Counted from the stretch's first letter, positions 16,575 through 25,680 are shown. The stretch: DNA of 64,000 bases from a methanogenic archaeon mixed culture ISO4-G1 (GCA_001563305.1 CP013703.1:186001-250000); one strand, 5' to 3'. Numbers and translations are program-made. The notes: generated by a model not told the origin, from the sequence alone.

Positions 16575-17452
16575 TTTCGCAACACCAGCTTGTCCAGAAT
16601 GGGGTCGAGCAGGGCCTTGCCCTTGTCGCTCAGCTCGGTGAGCGGGAGCCTGGGGACTCCGTTGCCGTATCCCATGCGGCCCATCGCGTGCTGGATGGGG
16701 ATGGGGTTGGATTCGCAGAACAGTGCGGAGAAGAGCGGGAGCAGCTTCTCGTGGATGTCCCTGGCGGTCACGACGTCGCCCTCCATGGCGGCCCTGACCA
16801 TCTTGCTCATAAGTCCGGGACAGCAGTTGGACGCGACGGATATGACGCCGTCCCCTCCGAGGCTGAGCAGTCCCATGGTGAGGCTGTCGTCCCCGCTGAG
16901 GACCTCGAAGTCGTCGGGCTTGTTGGCCAGGATCTCCATGATCTGGGAGAAGTTCCCGCTGGCCTCCTTGACACCCCCGATCCCGTCGAGCTCCGCGAGC
17001 CTGAGGATCGTCTGGGTGTTGACGTTGGTCCCGGTCCTTCCCGGGACGTTGTAGACTATGACCGGTATGTTGATGGCATCCTGGATGGCCTTGTAGTGCT
17101 GATAGAGCCCTTCCTGGGTGGGCTTCACGTAATAGGGTGAGATCGAGAGTATACCATCCGCCCCGAGGTCCTCCGCGCCCTTGCTGAGCTTGATGGCCTC
17201 GGAGGTGCAGTTGCTCCCCGCGCCGGCCAGGATCTTGGCCCTCTTGGCCTCGTCCCTGACGATCTCGATGACATGTATGTGCTCCTCGTGCGACATCATG
17301 GCCGATTCTCCGGTCGATCCGCACGGTACGAGGACGTCCACTCCGTTCTCCTCCTGGAAGTTGACGAGCCTCCTCAATGCCTCTTCGTCGATGGATCCGT
17401 CCTTCGCGAAGGGTGTGATCAATGCTGTTCCTGTTCCCCTGAACATGTTCAT
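16571..17452 (-). CDS. dapA: 4-Hydroxy-tetrahydrodipicolinate synthase
   Basis: The 293-residue TIM-barrel aldolase condenses pyruvate and aspartate semialdehyde. Motifs are VPCGSTGESAMMSHEEH near the N-terminus, SISPYYVKPTQEGLYQHY, NVPGRTGTNV with the Tyr/Arg region, and the Schiff-base lysine in GIGGVKEASGNF. It lies between the Lrp regulator (4-base overlap) and lysC (4-base overlap). dapB, the next pathway enzyme, is not in this window. Confidence 0.95.
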   Translation of the reverse strand: MNMFRGTGTALITPFAKDGSIDEEALRRLVNFQEENGVDVLVPCGSTGESAMMSHEEHIHVIEIVRDEAKRAKILAGAGSNCTSEAIKLSKGAEDLGADGILSISPYYVKPTQEGLYQHYKAIQDAINIPVIVYNVPGRTGTNVNTQTILRLAELDGIGGVKEASGNFSQIMEILANKPDDFEVLSGDDSLTMGLLSLGGDGVISVASNCCPGLMSKMVRAAMEGDVVTARDIHEKLLPLFSALFCESNPIPIQHAMGRMGYGNGVPRLPLTELSDKGKALLDPILDKLVLRK

Positions 17453-17871
17453 GCCTCCCCGAAATGTTCCTTCAGGATGATGCGGGTACGCGTGCTGAGG
17501 ATGTTGTCGTAGCGCCTGATGCGCTCGATGATATCGTTCAGATACTGAGATGACTCAACATCCACGATGGCGACGATGTCCTGATCCCCTGTGACCTCGA
17601 ACACCTCGGTCACGCCGTCGTAGCTTGCAAGCTCGTTGGCGATGCCCTGCGTGTCGGTGTTCACGTCGATCCTGATCTCCACCAGGGCCTTGACGTTCCT
17701 AGAACTGGTCTTGATGGTGAATCCGCGGATGATTCCCTCGTCTGTCATTCTGTGGACCCTGCTGCGGATGGTCCCCTCCGAGACGCCCAGCTGGTTCGCT
17801 ATCTCCACGAACGGGCATCTGGAGTCCTTCTTCATGATCTCGATGATCTTCTTATCCAGGTTGTCGATCAT
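17449..17871 (-). CDS. Lrp/AsnC-family regulator at the head of the lysine operon
   Basis: The 140-residue protein has the family layout. An N-terminal helix-turn-helix (NLDKKIIEIMKKDSRCPFV, IANQLGVSEGTIRSRVHRM) is joined to a C-terminal RAM/ligand-sensing domain (ALVEIRIDV, GVTEVFEVTGDQDIVAIVD). It is the first gene of lrp-dapA-lysC-lysA-dapF-dapL and overlaps dapA by four bases, so it very likely regulates its own operon in response to lysine. The archaeal regulator LysM is a known parallel. ATG 17871 is preferred over in-frame GTG 17880. The TATA box lies so close that the mRNA is probably leaderless. Confidence 0.85.
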   Translation of the reverse strand: MIDNLDKKIIEIMKKDSRCPFVEIANQLGVSEGTIRSRVHRMTDEGIIRGFTIKTSSRNVKALVEIRIDVNTDTQGIANELASYDGVTEVFEVTGDQDIVAIVDVESSQYLNDIIERIRRYDNILSTRTRIILKEHFGEA

Positions 17872-17902
17872 ATCAGTCACTCTGGACAGGTTATTTTCTC
17901 AT

Positions 17903-17912
17903 ATTATATAAA
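17903..17912 (-). promoter_or_regulatory. TATA box of the lysine operon
   Basis: TTTATATAAT on the reverse strand sits about 28 bases before 17880, pointing to transcription starting at or next to the Lrp start codon. Confidence 0.6.
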
Positions 17913-18007
17913 ATAGGGACAGGATTCCGCAGAAATAATGCGGATTTCGTATAATTATTGATGAAAATAGTAGTAAAGGGTTTTCAAGACTGTTCCTTTT
18001 CGAAAAA

Positions 18008-19615
18008 TCAGTCCTCTACGGTGTCCCCCGGCCTCTTCTCCCTGAAGCAGTCGTTGAGCATGGTGACCTCCAGTCTGTTGTAGGGGATTTCGATGTCGTT
18101 GTCGATGAAAGCCTGCAGGACCGCGGCCCTGATCTGGCCCGCCGCCAGGCTGCTGTCGTCGAAGTTGTGGACGAACACTCCGAGCCTGAGCTCTATTCCG
18201 GAGTCCAGGAAGTTTGTGAGCCTGACGCTGGGTGCGCTGTGCTTCTCGTCGATGATGATCAGGTCGCTCTTGAAAGCCGCCTCGATCATGACCTTCTCGG
18301 CCTTGGCGATGTCCGTGCCGTATGCGACGCTGAAGTAGATGTACTGCTTGTGGGCGATATCGTCCTTGGTCAGGTTGAGGATCGTAGCCGAGCTCACCGC
18401 GTTGTTGGGCATGGTGATGACGGAGTCCCTGTCCCAGTTGTAGAACTCGGTGTACATGACCTTGACCTTCTTTACGATGCGGACCTCGTCGTTGATCTTC
18501 AGGAAGTCCCCAGCCTTGAACGGCCTGCTCATGAGCAGGACGATACCGCTGAAGAACTGCGACAGGACGTTCTGGGCACCCATGGTGATTCCCAAGGATA
18601 TGATTCCCGCGCTGACCAGGATCCCTCCCAGGTCCACTCCGAACGAACCGAGGATTATCGTGGCGCCAGCGATCCAGAAGATCATCTTCCCCAGCATCCT
18701 CATCAGCGGCATGAGCGTCATGTCGACGACCGAGGTCTGGTCGGATTCCTCGATGCCCTTCAGGATGGATTCCATGATGAACAGGTAGATCCTCCACGCG
18801 ATGATCGATCCGATGACCACGTACAGGATGTTGGACAGGGCCTCGATGTTGGAGATGACCCCTGGGTCCGCCCCTATGATCTTCAGGTCCAGGTTGATGG
18901 AGAAGACCAGTGCGAATGCCAGCGCCATGTGCATGAACCCCTTCTTGAGGGTCTTCCTGTCGTAGGTCGATGCGACCTTGGAGTACTTGCCGAGGAGCGG
19001 GATAATCAGGAGGCTGAGCAGGGCGGCGATGATCAGGATGATGACGGTGGTCACGGCCGCAGGGATCAGCGGGGTGTTGAAGGGAGGGTCCAGCGGGTTA
19101 TCGAAGATCCCCAGGAACTTGTTGTACTGTCCGGAGGTATCGTAGTAAGAGCTCACGTCGATGTCGAATATCACGTGATTCTCCACTGTCTGGCTCTTAT
19201 CCTCCTGATCGAACACCGCGACCTTGATGTCGGCCGTCAGGTCGTCGTAGGATTTCGAAAGGTTGTTGACCGATATGGTGATGGTCCCGACGATGTTAAA
19301 GCTGGAACCGGTGCTGCGGGGATACAGGAATCCCACTTCGGGATCGGTCGATATCGCGACGTCCGCGTCCGAGATCGTCGAGCTTATCGTGACGTTCAGG
19401 TTCTTCTCGGAGTCGTTGATGACGTGGAGCTTCCAGCTCTTCGTCTCGCCGTTGCGGATCTCCACGGGGATGTGCTGTTCGGGGGCATAGGTTCCCTCGA
19501 CGACTATGATGAAGTCATCGTTATCCAACGCATCCGCCGTCTCTGCGAACAGCGGGCTTACGGCGCAGAGCATTAGCATGAACAATGCTGCTACGGCCGC
19601 AATCCTTCCTTTCAT
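18008..19615 (-). CDS. MscS-family mechanosensitive channel with extracytoplasmic N-terminal domain
   Basis: The 535-residue protein starts with a signal peptide (residues 1 to about 28, ending LFAETADA). A beta-rich extracytoplasmic domain of about 150 residues follows (WKLHVINDSEKNLNVTIS, GTITISVNNLS), then about four to five membrane helices. The MscS core has the pore helix GGILVSAGIISLGITMGAQN, then FSGIVLLMSRPFKAGDFLKI and VITMPNNAVSSATILN. It should act as a pressure-release channel in the cytoplasmic membrane. The added outer domain resembles the beta-sandwich modules of archaeal surface proteins and is not part of minimal MscS. Confidence 0.85.
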   Translation of the reverse strand: MKGRIAAVAALFMLMLCAVSPLFAETADALDNDDFIIVVEGTYAPEQHIPVEIRNGETKSWKLHVINDSEKNLNVTISSTISDADVAISTDPEVGFLYPRSTGSSFNIVGTITISVNNLSKSYDDLTADIKVAVFDQEDKSQTVENHVIFDIDVSSYYDTSGQYNKFLGIFDNPLDPPFNTPLIPAAVTTVIILIIAALLSLLIIPLLGKYSKVASTYDRKTLKKGFMHMALAFALVFSINLDLKIIGADPGVISNIEALSNILYVVIGSIIAWRIYLFIMESILKGIEESDQTSVVDMTLMPLMRMLGKMIFWIAGATIILGSFGVDLGGILVSAGIISLGITMGAQNVLSQFFSGIVLLMSRPFKAGDFLKINDEVRIVKKVKVMYTEFYNWDRDSVITMPNNAVSSATILNLTKDDIAHKQYIYFSVAYGTDIAKAEKVMIEAAFKSDLIIIDEKHSAPSVRLTNFLDSGIELRLGVFVHNFDDSSLAAGQIRAAVLQAFIDNDIEIPYNRLEVTMLNDCFREKRPGDTVED

Positions 19616-19664
19616 AGTAACGTGATGTGCACCATATTAAAAAGATTAAGCGGATGTGTAACCA

Positions 19665-20462
19665 ATGGACGTACAGGTTGCAATATTCGTAGCGGTTTCT
19701 GTCATCATGGCATACGCTTCTTTCCATGACCTGAGGTCTAGGAAGGTCCCGGACATCTGTCCGAAGCTGATGTTCCTCCTTGCCGCCGTCCAGCTGTTCC
19801 TGGTATACGACTGGCTGCCTGCTGTGGTCGCTGCTTTCGGCTATCTGATGATCTACATGTTCGTGTTCACACGCTAGCTGGAGGGCCGCATCCTGTATGT
19901 CGTTTTGGCCGCGGGCGTCCTGGTGCTGATATTAGCATGGTTCTGCTTCGGGACGGTAGGTCCGCTCATCACGGCGGTTCTGTTCATGCTGTTCCTGTTC
20001 ATGTTCACCGCAGGTTTCATGATCGGCGGAGGGGACGTGAAGGTCCTCATCGGACTCTCCATGCTCTATCCGACCTATCCGGACTTCGGAGGGATGATCT
20101 GGATGAACATCGCGCCGTACGATCTGGTGTTCAACCCTGTTCTGGCGACTATGATCCCGGCATTGCTCCTCACGGTGATCTGGATGATCCCGGTGTGGGC
20201 GATCAACATCAGGACCGGAACGGGAACGATCAGCTCCTGCATGATGGACGTACAGGTTGCGAAGCACTCCTTCGTCTATCCGGCCGTCGGCAGGCGTTAC
20301 ATGTTCCGCAAGGAGGAGGACATCAGGGCCTACTTCAACCTCATGGAGAAATCAGGGGAGAAAATGGTGGCCGTGACGCCGATGATACCGTTCGTGGTGC
20401 CGCTGACGATGGCGTTCCTTCTGACGATGATATTGGGCAGCCCATTCTTCGCCCTCATCTGA
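19665..20462 (+). CDS. A24 prepilin-type peptidase with in-frame TAG (predicted pyrrolysine 71)
   Basis: Read through one TAG at 19875-19877, this frame encodes 265 residues of an A24-family aspartic membrane peptidase (FlaK/PibD/TadV type), which cleaves class III signal peptides of pilin- or archaellin-like proteins. Both catalytic motifs are present, one on each side of the TAG: the first Asp in SFHDLRSRKVPD (about residue 22) and the GxGD motif in MIGGGDVKVL (about residue 125). Hydrophobic segments continue in the same frame on both sides. The codon after TAG continues in frame as LEGRILYVVLAAG. No normal gene in the window ends in TAG, so I predict pyrrolysine insertion rather than decay. 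The 3' end overlaps convergent amrS by eight bases. Confidence 0.8.
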
Positions 20463-21462
20463 CGATGTTGAGCTCGCGCTTGCATCTGGCACATCTGTTC
20501 CCGTCGAGGGATATGGGATGAGAGGAGTATCCGAGACGCCTGATCACCACCTCTCCGCACTCGGGGCATATCGTGTCGTCCGCGTCGTCGATGAGCGTGT
20601 TGCCGACGTACACGAAGTTCAGCCCGCAGTCCATCCCGATGTCCCTGCAGTGGAGCAGCGATTCCACCGGCGTCAGCGGTATGTCGCGCATCTCGTAATC
20701 CGGCTGGAACCTGCTGAAATGGACCGGCAGGTCAGGCGACTGCTCGCAGGCCCACCTGCAGAATGCCGAGATCTCATCGTCGGAGTCGTTGACACCGGGG
20801 ATGACAAGGTAGTTCAGCTCTGTGTGGATGCCCCTGGCGAGTATCCTGCGTGTGGTGTTCAGGACGTCCCTGAGGTCCGCATCGCAGACCCTCTTGCAGG
20901 TGTCCTGGTTGAACGATTTGATGTCGACGCTTATGGCGTCCACGACATCGCATAACTCCTTGAGCGGGCCGTCGTTGATCAGCCCGTTGGTCATCAGGAC
21001 GATCCTGATGTCCGGGGCCGCCTTAGCCACGTCCAGGATGTACTCGAACCATACCATGGGCTCGTTGTACGTGAACGCTATGGTGTCCATGTCCTCGTCG
21101 CGGCACATCTGCAGCAGCTCCTCCGGGCTTTTGTAGGTGGCACGCTTCTTCCCGATGGTCAGCTTCGCGATGGGATAGTTCTTGCAGAACCTGCAGTTCA
21201 TGTTGCACCCGACGCTCCCCACCGAGAGGCACTTGGTGTGCGGCCTGTAGTGGTAGAGGTTGGTCTTCTCGATCGGATCCACGCAGAGTGATGATATCTT
21301 ACCGTAGGAATTGGACGCGAGGATGTCGTCGTCCGCCCTGCGGGTACCGCAGTAACCGAACTCCCCCTTCCTGATGAAACACTTCTGCTGGCACAGTTCG
21401 CAGATGTAGGAATCTCCCTCGCGGCGGTAGTATCTCGCCTCGACCCTGTCAGTACTCGCCAT
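20455..21462 (-). CDS. amrS: AmmeMemoRadiSam-system radical SAM enzyme
   Basis: The 335-residue protein matches the AmrS family (formerly annotated PflA-like). The N-terminal cysteine motif CELCQQKCFIRKGEFGYCGTR is followed by the radical SAM cluster motif GCNMNCRFCKNYP. Further motifs are FTYNEPMVWFEYILD and the strand VDAISVDIKSFN. A C-terminal zinc ribbon (CPECGEVVIR, CARCKREL) closes the protein. The AMMECR1 and Memo partners are not in this window. It overlaps the thiL 3' end by 14 bases, so the two are co-transcribed. The exact reaction of this family is not settled to my knowledge. Confidence 0.85.
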   Translation of the reverse strand: MASTDRVEARYYRREGDSYICELCQQKCFIRKGEFGYCGTRRADDDILASNSYGKISSLCVDPIEKTNLYHYRPHTKCLSVGSVGCNMNCRFCKNYPIAKLTIGKKRATYKSPEELLQMCRDEDMDTIAFTYNEPMVWFEYILDVAKAAPDIRIVLMTNGLINDGPLKELCDVVDAISVDIKSFNQDTCKRVCDADLRDVLNTTRRILARGIHTELNYLVIPGVNDSDDEISAFCRWACEQSPDLPVHFSRFQPDYEMRDIPLTPVESLLHCRDIGMDCGLNFVYVGNTLIDDADDTICPECGEVVIRRLGYSSHPISLDGNRCARCKRELNIVR

Positions 21463-22381
21463 AGGGGATCACACTCCTCTTGCCCTCGCGGACCAGCTCG
21501 GGATGCCCCGCGTCGTTGACCGCGCCGATTATGTGGAATTCGATCTCGGAATCGTACAGCTTCTTGAGGCGGTTGGGATCCGCGGTGAACATCAGTTCGT
21601 ATTCCCCTCCCCAGCCGATGAGGAGCTTCTCCAGTGGGATTCCTGATTCCTCGGACACGGTCTCGACGTACTCCTCGTGGGGGAGGAAGCTGAATTCGAT
21701 GTCGATGCCGACGCCGGATGCCTCGCAGACGGTGTTGAGGGCGGTCCCCAGCCCGTCGGAGAGGTCGATGCAGGATGTCACGATGCCCGAGGAGGCGAGT
21801 TTCACTCCCTCGGTCACCCTCGGGATGGGCATGTACAGCGCATCCTTCGCATCCTGGCAGTCTATCCCCTTGTCGATGGCGGCATAGCCTGCGGCCGGTC
21901 CCCCAAGAGGTCCTGTGACCGCCACGATGTCGCCGGGCCTGGCCCCAGATCTGAGCATCGGCGCTCTCCTGTCCATGGTTCCGATGGCAGTTCCTGCCAC
22001 GAGACCGGGGCCGTTCTTGGTGTCCCCTCCGACGATCCCGGTGCCGCAGAACTCTGCGCATTGGTCGATGCCGCTCATGATGTCGTAGGCGTGCTGTACG
22101 TCCAATGTAGGGGGAAGTGCCAGCGCTGCCGTGAAGCCTATCGGTCTCGCACCCATGGCGGCGAGGTCGCTGAAGTTCACCGCCGCCGCATACCATCCGA
22201 ACTGCTCGTAGGTCATGCCCGCGGGGAAGTGCCTGTCGAAGGTAACGACATCCGTCGTGACCACGATGTCCTTCCCGATCACAGCCGCGTCATCTCCGGG
22301 ACCCACGCGGCCTTCCGGCCGTATGAACGATTTGAAGTCCTGAATGAGCTGGCGCTCGCCGATGTCGCCGATCGTGACCAT
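21449..22381 (-). CDS. thiL: Thiamine-monophosphate kinase
   Basis: The 310-residue protein phosphorylates thiamine monophosphate to the diphosphate cofactor. Family motifs are the N-terminal GDDAAVIG, TTDVVTFDRHF, NFSDLAAMGARP and GGDTKNGPGLVAGTAIG, and the C-terminal CIDLSDGLGTAL with GWGGEYELMFTA. ATG at 22381 gives the standard MVTIGDIGERQLIQDF start; the in-frame upstream extension overlaps the divergent gene and is rejected. Confidence 0.93.
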   Translation of the reverse strand: MVTIGDIGERQLIQDFKSFIRPEGRVGPGDDAAVIGKDIVVTTDVVTFDRHFPAGMTYEQFGWYAAAVNFSDLAAMGARPIGFTAALALPPTLDVQHAYDIMSGIDQCAEFCGTGIVGGDTKNGPGLVAGTAIGTMDRRAPMLRSGARPGDIVAVTGPLGGPAAGYAAIDKGIDCQDAKDALYMPIPRVTEGVKLASSGIVTSCIDLSDGLGTALNTVCEASGVGIDIEFSFLPHEEYVETVSEESGIPLEKLLIGWGGEYELMFTADPNRLKKLYDSEIEFHIIGAVNDAGHPELVREGKRSVIPYGEY

Positions 22382-22446
22382 TACGATAACTGAATGGGTT
22401 GGGCAGTAAAGAATGTGTCGAACATCGGAACGGCGTTCAGGTCCCC

Positions 22447-22457
22447 AGATAGTTTTA
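22447..22457 (+). promoter_or_regulatory. Likely TATA box of the 22548 gene
   Basis: ATAGTTTTATT lies in the 166-base gap between divergent thiL and the 22548 gene. Its distance implies a leader of about 65 bases containing a strong Shine-Dalgarno (GGGGAGGG, 22535-22542). Confidence 0.35.
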
Positions 22458-22547
22458 TTCTCCGCCATGCCGTTGATGGTTTGATGTCGCTTCAGAGTAC
22501 TCCTGAGGTTTTTCCGGTTTCTAAGGCATTTGACGGGGAGGGACTGC

Positions 22548-23297
22548 ATGGTTGGCATCGATACGGATTTCGATTTCACCACCGATACCGTGGATTTCTG
22601 GGATGGATTCTGGGACCGTAAGGACGGACTCGGTTACTGCGGCAACGATCCGGACACCCACAGCGCCACACTCAGGAGGTACCATAGCATCCTCTGGAGC
22701 AGGGATCTGCCTAACGGACAGACGATGGAACTCGAGGAATGGTACGCACCGGATTATCTGAAGTGGAACGGGATGAGGTTCGCCAGCGATTCCATCACCA
22801 CCGGTTTCAGATACCAGCGCTGCAGGCCCCTGATCGAACAGGTCGCCGCATCAATGGACGACTACCACGGATGGATGGAATCCTTCATCAGAAGGACATA
22901 CACCATCGGAGGTTCGATAATATTCCCGAAGCATGTCAACAGTATCAACCAGTGCAGGGGGAGTAACGCACGGATCAGGGACAGGTGGGATCTTACCCTC
23001 GAATGCATCAGGAGGTTCTACGAAGGGGAGGAAAGTCCAATGATCCAGTGCTTGGAAACGGATAGGGATTTCTTTGACCTTTTCATCGATTTCAAGGGCT
23101 ATGTCGACTTCTTCCTTCTGCAGGATTGTGTTTCCAATGATTACAGAAAGGTCAAGTTTTGGATAGACACGGAGCCCTTCGATAAGGATCCCTTTCCAAA
23201 GGATGTCGACCAGTACATGAAGTGGATCGGATCCAACTTGGATTTCGTTTCCCGGAGGAACCGGAGGATTGCCGCCCTCATGGGCGCGCGCCTCTGA
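22548..23297 (+). CDS. Hypothetical protein, DUF6994-like
   Basis: The 249-residue soluble protein carries the block DPDTHSATLRRYHSILWSR and then LPNGQTMELEEW, which I recall from the DUF6994 family (recollection, not checked). It is rich in Trp, Tyr, Asp and Arg and has no membrane segment or signal peptide. The C-terminal half is helical with WDLTLECIRRFYEG and FIDFKGYVDFFLLQDC. ATG 22548 has a near-perfect Shine-Dalgarno five bases upstream. Third-position base use is more AT-rich than its neighbours, a possible sign of transfer. The function is unknown. Confidence 0.6.
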   Translation: MVGIDTDFDFTTDTVDFWDGFWDRKDGLGYCGNDPDTHSATLRRYHSILWSRDLPNGQTMELEEWYAPDYLKWNGMRFASDSITTGFRYQRCRPLIEQVAASMDDYHGWMESFIRRTYTIGGSIIFPKHVNSINQCRGSNARIRDRWDLTLECIRRFYEGEESPMIQCLETDRDFFDLFIDFKGYVDFFLLQDCVSNDYRKVKFWIDTEPFDKDPFPKDVDQYMKWIGSNLDFVSRRNRRIAALMGARL

Positions 23298-23341
23298 TAG
23301 TTTTTATTTAGTAGGCGTGGGTTAGCAGTAATCTGGTCCAA

Positions 23342-24586
23342 ATGATAATCGATGTGAAGTACGGCAAGGACGGAGTACAGAAGGTCGACATACCCGAAGA
23401 GAACTATGTCGGGACCTACTATCCCAAGGACGTCGAGTGCGGCAACCCCGATGAGGTCATCGGAAAGTCCATCGACAACCCCATCGGATACGGCTCCATG
23501 GACGAGTTCCTCGCAGGCGGCGAGGACATAGTCTTCATAGTCAACGATGGAACGCGCCCCACGCCCACGGCGAAGGTGCTCGACGCACTGTCCAAGAGGA
23601 TGGACCTGAAGAAGGCCAGATACCTCGTTGCCACCGGAACGCACAGGGACATGACCGAGGAGGAGTACAACTTCGTCTTCGGCAAGCACTACGGATACCT
23701 GAAGGACCGCATCATCTGCCACGATGCCAAGAACTCCGAGTGCGTATTCCTCGGTACATCCAAGAACGGCACCCCCATGGAGGTCAACAAGATCGCCGTG
23801 GACGCGGACCGTCTGGTGATCATCACATCGGTCGAACCCCACTACTTCGCAGGATACACCGGAGGAAGGAAGTCGTTCCTCCCCGGAGTCGCATCATTCA
23901 AGACCGTTGAGACCAACCACAAGCTGGCGATGAAGAAGGAGGCCCAGGCGCTGGCACTGGAGGGCAACCCCGTCCACGAGGATATGATGGACGCCCTCGA
24001 GGTCGTCAAGGGCAAGAAGATCTTCTCGATCCAGATGGTCCTCGACAGGCACCAGAACATCTACAAGGCGGTATCGGGAGAGCTCAACGCGTCCTTCGAC
24101 GAGGCCGTCAAGTACGCAAACGAGGTGTTCTCCGTCCCGATCCCGGAGAAGGCGGACATAGTCATCTCCGTCGCGCCCTACCCTATGGACGTCGACCTGT
24201 ACCAGTCACAGAAGGCGCTGGACAACGGAAAGTGGGCCCTCAAGGAAGGCGGGACCATAATCATGGTCTCCAAGTGCAGGGAGGGCATCGGACATCCGAC
24301 CTTCCTGAACCAGCTCTCGTCCTCCAGCGACCCCAACGAGGTCCTGGAGAACCTCAGGAAGGAGTACAAGCTGGGTTATCACAAGGCAGCCAAGATGGCG
24401 GAGATCGCCACTTGGGCATCCATCTGGGCCGTCACTGACCTGGACCCCGAGATCCTCAGGAAGGCCAACATCAGACCCTTCCCCAGTGTCGCGGAGGCGT
24501 TCGCCGAGGCCATGAAGAAGAACCCCAAGTCCCGCGTCATCGTCCTGATGGACGGAAGCGTGACCATACCGAAGGTGAGTCAATGA
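23342..24586 (+). CDS. LarA-family (nickel-pincer racemase-like) protein
   Basis: The 414-residue protein matches the lactate racemase LarA family, whose founding member racemises lactate with a nickel-pincer nucleotide cofactor. Expected residues are visible: His in VATGTHRDMTEEE, His and the cofactor-linked Lys region in EPHYFAGYTGGRKSFLPG, and a further His in VETNHKLAM. The cofactor-making larB, larC and larE genes are not in the window. The family also includes members acting on other 2-hydroxy acids, so the substrate is open. It overlaps the HdrD-like gene by four bases, and a TATA-like TTTTTATTTA lies about 35 bases upstream. Confidence 0.8.
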   Translation: MIIDVKYGKDGVQKVDIPEENYVGTYYPKDVECGNPDEVIGKSIDNPIGYGSMDEFLAGGEDIVFIVNDGTRPTPTAKVLDALSKRMDLKKARYLVATGTHRDMTEEEYNFVFGKHYGYLKDRIICHDAKNSECVFLGTSKNGTPMEVNKIAVDADRLVIITSVEPHYFAGYTGGRKSFLPGVASFKTVETNHKLAMKKEAQALALEGNPVHEDMMDALEVVKGKKIFSIQMVLDRHQNIYKAVSGELNASFDEAVKYANEVFSVPIPEKADIVISVAPYPMDVDLYQSQKALDNGKWALKEGGTIIMVSKCREGIGHPTFLNQLSSSSDPNEVLENLRKEYKLGYHKAAKMAEIATWASIWAVTDLDPEILRKANIRPFPSVAEAFAEAMKKNPKSRVIVLMDGSVTIPKVSQ

Positions 24587-25680
24587 CGTTCAAGACGGAT
24601 GCTCTGGAAGAGGTAAGGAAGGCGGTCAACGTCTGTACCATGTGCGGTTTCTGCAAGAGCGTGTGCCCCTCGTTCAAGGCGATCGGATGGGACACCGCGC
24701 TGTCCAGGGGACGTATCACGCTCACGTACGGTCTGCTCAACGGCGACCTTGAGGCGGACGACTCCCTTGTGGAGAACATGTACACCTGCACCACCTGCGC
24801 GGACTGTGTCAGGAGATGTCCGTCCAAGGTCAAGATCGTGGACATCATCGAGCTCTGCCGCTCGGACCTCGTGAAGAACGGTAAGATCCTCCCGAAGCAC
24901 AAGGCAATGTGCGACAACATCATGGAGTGCGGCAACCCGTTCGGGGACAAGACCCCCAGGGACGAGATGCTCGGAAGGAAGCCCCACAAGGCCAAGGTCG
25001 GCTACTACGTGGGATGCACCGCAACATACAGGTCCAAGAAGACCGCCCAGGCCACGCTGTCCATCCTGGACAAGCTCGGAGAGGACTTCACCACCATCGA
25101 CGAGGTCTGCTGCGGTTCCGTCGCCCAGAGGGTCGGATGGCCCCAGGAGGAGGTCACGGAGCTCTTCAGGAAGAACGTCGAGGCCATCAAGGCCCTCGGC
25201 GTCGAGACCCTGGTCCTGGCCTGCGCCGGATGCTACAGGATGTTCAAGATCGAGTACCCCAAGTACGTGGACGTACCGTTCGAGGTCCTCCACATCACCG
25301 AGTACCTTGCCAAGAAGGACCTGAAGCTCAAGCCTATGGAGGGCGTCGTCGCCACATACCACGACCCGTGCCACCTCGGAAGGCACTGCGAGGTCTTCGA
25401 GCCCCCAAGAGAGGTCATCAAGAAGATCCCCAAGCTGGACTTCAGGGAGATGGAGTACAACCGCAAGACCAGCCACTGCTGCGGAGGCGGCGGAGGAGTC
25501 AGGGCGGCGTATCCGGAGGTCTCCAAGGAGATAGCGGAGACCAGGCTGGACGAGGCATCGTTCGCCGACCTCATCATCACGACCTGCCCGTTCTGCGTGA
25601 ACAACCTCCAGGCGGCCGCAGGGGACCGCAAGGTCCAGGTCAGGGACCTCGTCGAGATCATCGACGAGCTGATGGAATGA
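24583..25680 (+). CDS. HdrD/GlpC/LldE-like iron-sulfur oxidoreductase subunit
   Basis: The 365-residue protein has two N-terminal [4Fe-4S] motifs (CTMCGFCKSVCP and CTTCADCVRRCP). Two CCG domains follow, as in heterodisulfide reductase HdrD and the 2-hydroxyacid dehydrogenase subunits GlpC and LldE. The first CCG domain includes VGCTATY, CCGS and CAGCYRMF; the second includes DPCHLGRH, HCCGGGGGVR and CPFCVNNL. It is encoded between larA and folP with ATG/stop overlaps on both sides. Methanomassiliicoccales are known to carry several HdrD homologues. Pairing with LarA suggests electron transfer from a hydroxy-acid oxidation, but no flavoprotein partner is seen here. Confidence 0.82.
   Translation: MTFKTDALEEVRKAVNVCTMCGFCKSVCPSFKAIGWDTALSRGRITLTYGLLNGDLEADDSLVENMYTCTTCADCVRRCPSKVKIVDIIELCRSDLVKNGKILPKHKAMCDNIMECGNPFGDKTPRDEMLGRKPHKAKVGYYVGCTATYRSKKTAQATLSILDKLGEDFTTIDEVCCGSVAQRVGWPQEEVTELFRKNVEAIKALGVETLVLACAGCYRMFKIEYPKYVDVPFEVLHITEYLAKKDLKLKPMEGVVATYHDPCHLGRHCEVFEPPREVIKKIPKLDFREMEYNRKTSHCCGGGGGVRAAYPEVSKEIAETRLDEASFADLIITTCPFCVNNLQAAAGDRKVQVRDLVEIIDELME

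Noticed and set aside
16575-17324. Long N-terminal extension of lysC
   Set aside because: The extra 250 residues are Arg/Gly/Gln-rich and out of phase with dapA, whose correct frame is clear; lysC has a normal start at 16574.
19665-20462. Prepilin peptidase as a simple pseudogene
   Set aside because: Only one TAG interrupts it, both catalytic motifs remain and composition is normal; TAG is not used as a stop elsewhere in the window.
24909-25676. Large N-terminal extension of the dihydropteroate synthase
   Set aside because: It is a frame-shifted reading of the HdrD-like gene with the same skewed composition; ATG 25677 overlaps the upstream stop as expected for a coupled operon.
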